Below, piece after piece: positions 62,606 to 64,000 of a stretch of 64,000 nucleotides of DNA. This DNA is from Aptenodytes patagonicus. Lineage: Eukaryota; Chordata; Aves; Sphenisciformes; Spheniscidae. The position numbers and the translations under genes were made by a program. The DNA is taken from NCBI RefSeq assembly GCF_965638725.1, contig NC_134949.1, forward strand, positions 47,706,151-47,770,150. The letters run 5' to 3'. The notes under the pieces were generated by a model, which saw only the letters and a list, made by a program, of their open reading frames with translations, was not told where the DNA came from and ran no database searches. Numbering within the stretch: the first letter of the stretch is position 1; each line of letters opens with the position of its first letter.

Positions 62606-64000
62606 CAATACTTTTCCAGATAGCTCATTATACTAAAGCTATGTTAGTTACTGTTGCTATTTTTAAAAAGTTTAGGAACAAATGCCATTCACTCTGAAAT
62701 ATTCCACCAAAAGCAGAAAGGTTAAAATTCATATTCCTGAAGTATTTGCTGACAAGATGTTTTAATTAGGGCAGCAACAAGCTATTCAGCTATATTTGGA
62801 TATAACACTAGTTTAATTCACACTTCTCTGCTAAATAAACCAACAACAGCAGTCTGTGAAATTAAAATACGGGACACCTATGTTTTTGCTTAGTATCAGC
62901 TTGTGTTTTAACATTTTACACTGCTGAATATAAATATCCAAAGGAAAGGTGTAAACTAATCTGGAAGGAAGGGGCTGATTCATGACAGAACAGTTCCAAT
63001 TTTAAGCATGTGTAGAACCAACAAATGAATTGCTTGCTAACTATTGCTGTGAAAATAATTTGCAATGAATAATTTATCTAACACATTTAGCTTATTTTCA
63101 GATTTTTTTTTTGAGAAGACATATTAATAAATTATGAATTCAGCTATTTTATTTGTAATGATTTTTATTTCCAGTCTTTGACTTGATTAAATTTGTTCCC
63201 TGGGAATACTTACCATTTTTATCATGTTTGTTATAATTTCTCAGAGATGTAATAAAATGTTTCTTTGTCTAGTTGATAGGTATCTAAACATTTCTTGCTT
63301 CAGTTTGAATTCTAAAATTAATATTTTGCATAGTGCTGGATCTGTTAAATTTAGTCAAAAGAATATTCATATAAAACAGCGTGGAAAAGTGTAAGTCTAA
63401 CTGAAGTAGATATTTATAAAAAGTGGATTTATATGAATATTTACAGTAATCTTCATATAGTGCTTATCAGTCCTAAAGACATTGTTAAAGATAGAAAATA
63501 GAATTTGGAAATAGGATTGGAAAAAATACGTTTGGGAAAAATTTTCTTCAATTTTGCACGATGAGGCTTTTTTTCTTGTTTGAATCTTCCTATACTGTGT
63601 TTTTCAACATTACAATTTCAACCTTTCATTGCTGAAAGTAAACCCATTATTTCTTTTGTAATTCTAAAAGTACAACCAAATGGATAACTTTGTTCCCAAA
63701 AGAGAAGCTGGAGGGTTGACTCTGATTTTAGCTGCTTCTTACTGACACCAAATGAAAACCATATTTTGTCTTGCTGAGAAGTAAACTGGGAGGCAGGTAT
63801 CCCTCCCACTGTGACCCATAAAGTTTGTTAATTATGATCTCCATGTAAAAGCTGACCACTGTTTTTTAGCCAAAATTTCTAAATGACCTAAGCAATGTCT
63901 TTGAATGGAAAAAATATGCATTGAAAATTGCACATTGGTAAATCCCTCAATATTGCGACCCTCAGAAGTACGTCAATGTTGTTTCCCAATGGGATGCTCT
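62606..64000. other. AT-rich non-coding end of the window
   Basis: No gene or mobile element is recognised. The sequence is very AT-rich with only short frames and is presumably still MGAT4C upstream intron or 5' flank. Confidence 0.5.

Noticed and set aside
1..64000. CRISPR arrays, operons, rRNA or phage features
   Set aside because: None are present. The sequence is vertebrate, with spliced genes and LINE/LTR repeats.

Overview
The window looks like a piece of bird chromosome. It is AT-rich, mostly non-coding vertebrate DNA. It carries CR1 LINEs with the typical octamer-type 3' tails and two solo LTRs of types I recognise as avian. Its only recognisable cellular gene is MGAT4C, an N-glycan GlcNAc-transferase of the GT54 family. 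The species cannot be named from sequence alone.

Layout. 1-28386 is the 3' flank of MGAT4C: no convincing gene, one solo LTR (11004-11566), several microsatellites and a few unexplained GC- or CpG-richer patches. 28387-36266 holds the coding part of MGAT4C on the minus strand in three exons (36239-36111, 31546-31399, 29543-28387). The splice sites and codon phases join cleanly into a 477-residue protein. From 36267 to the end of the window the DNA is upstream of the ATG, probably the long 5' non-coding intron(s) of the gene. I could not identify 5' UTR exons there.

That upstream part is rich in mobile DNA. There is a 3-kb CR1 with almost intact endonuclease and reverse transcriptase (about 38241-41278). 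There is a shorter CR1 (46106-46998) and another CR1 (54615-55905) that is split by a 700-bp solo LTR. A 75-bp CR1 tail lies on the other strand (62531-62605). The three large CR1s and both LTRs lie in the same sense as MGAT4C. The region also has a 265-bp uninterrupted purine tract (43883-44147) and an imperfect long hairpin (51311-51500).

Best leads: (1) two CR1 fragments 9.2 kb apart are 477/482 identical with no indels, yet their adjoining 3' ends are only about 80% identical. The change occurs exactly at an LTR insertion, which suggests gene conversion or an assembly artefact. (2) A 190-bp inverted-repeat hairpin matches no family I know. (3) A diverged direct duplication of about 180 bp brackets the first coding exon of MGAT4C. 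I see no new multi-gene system, CRISPR array, rRNA or tRNA.
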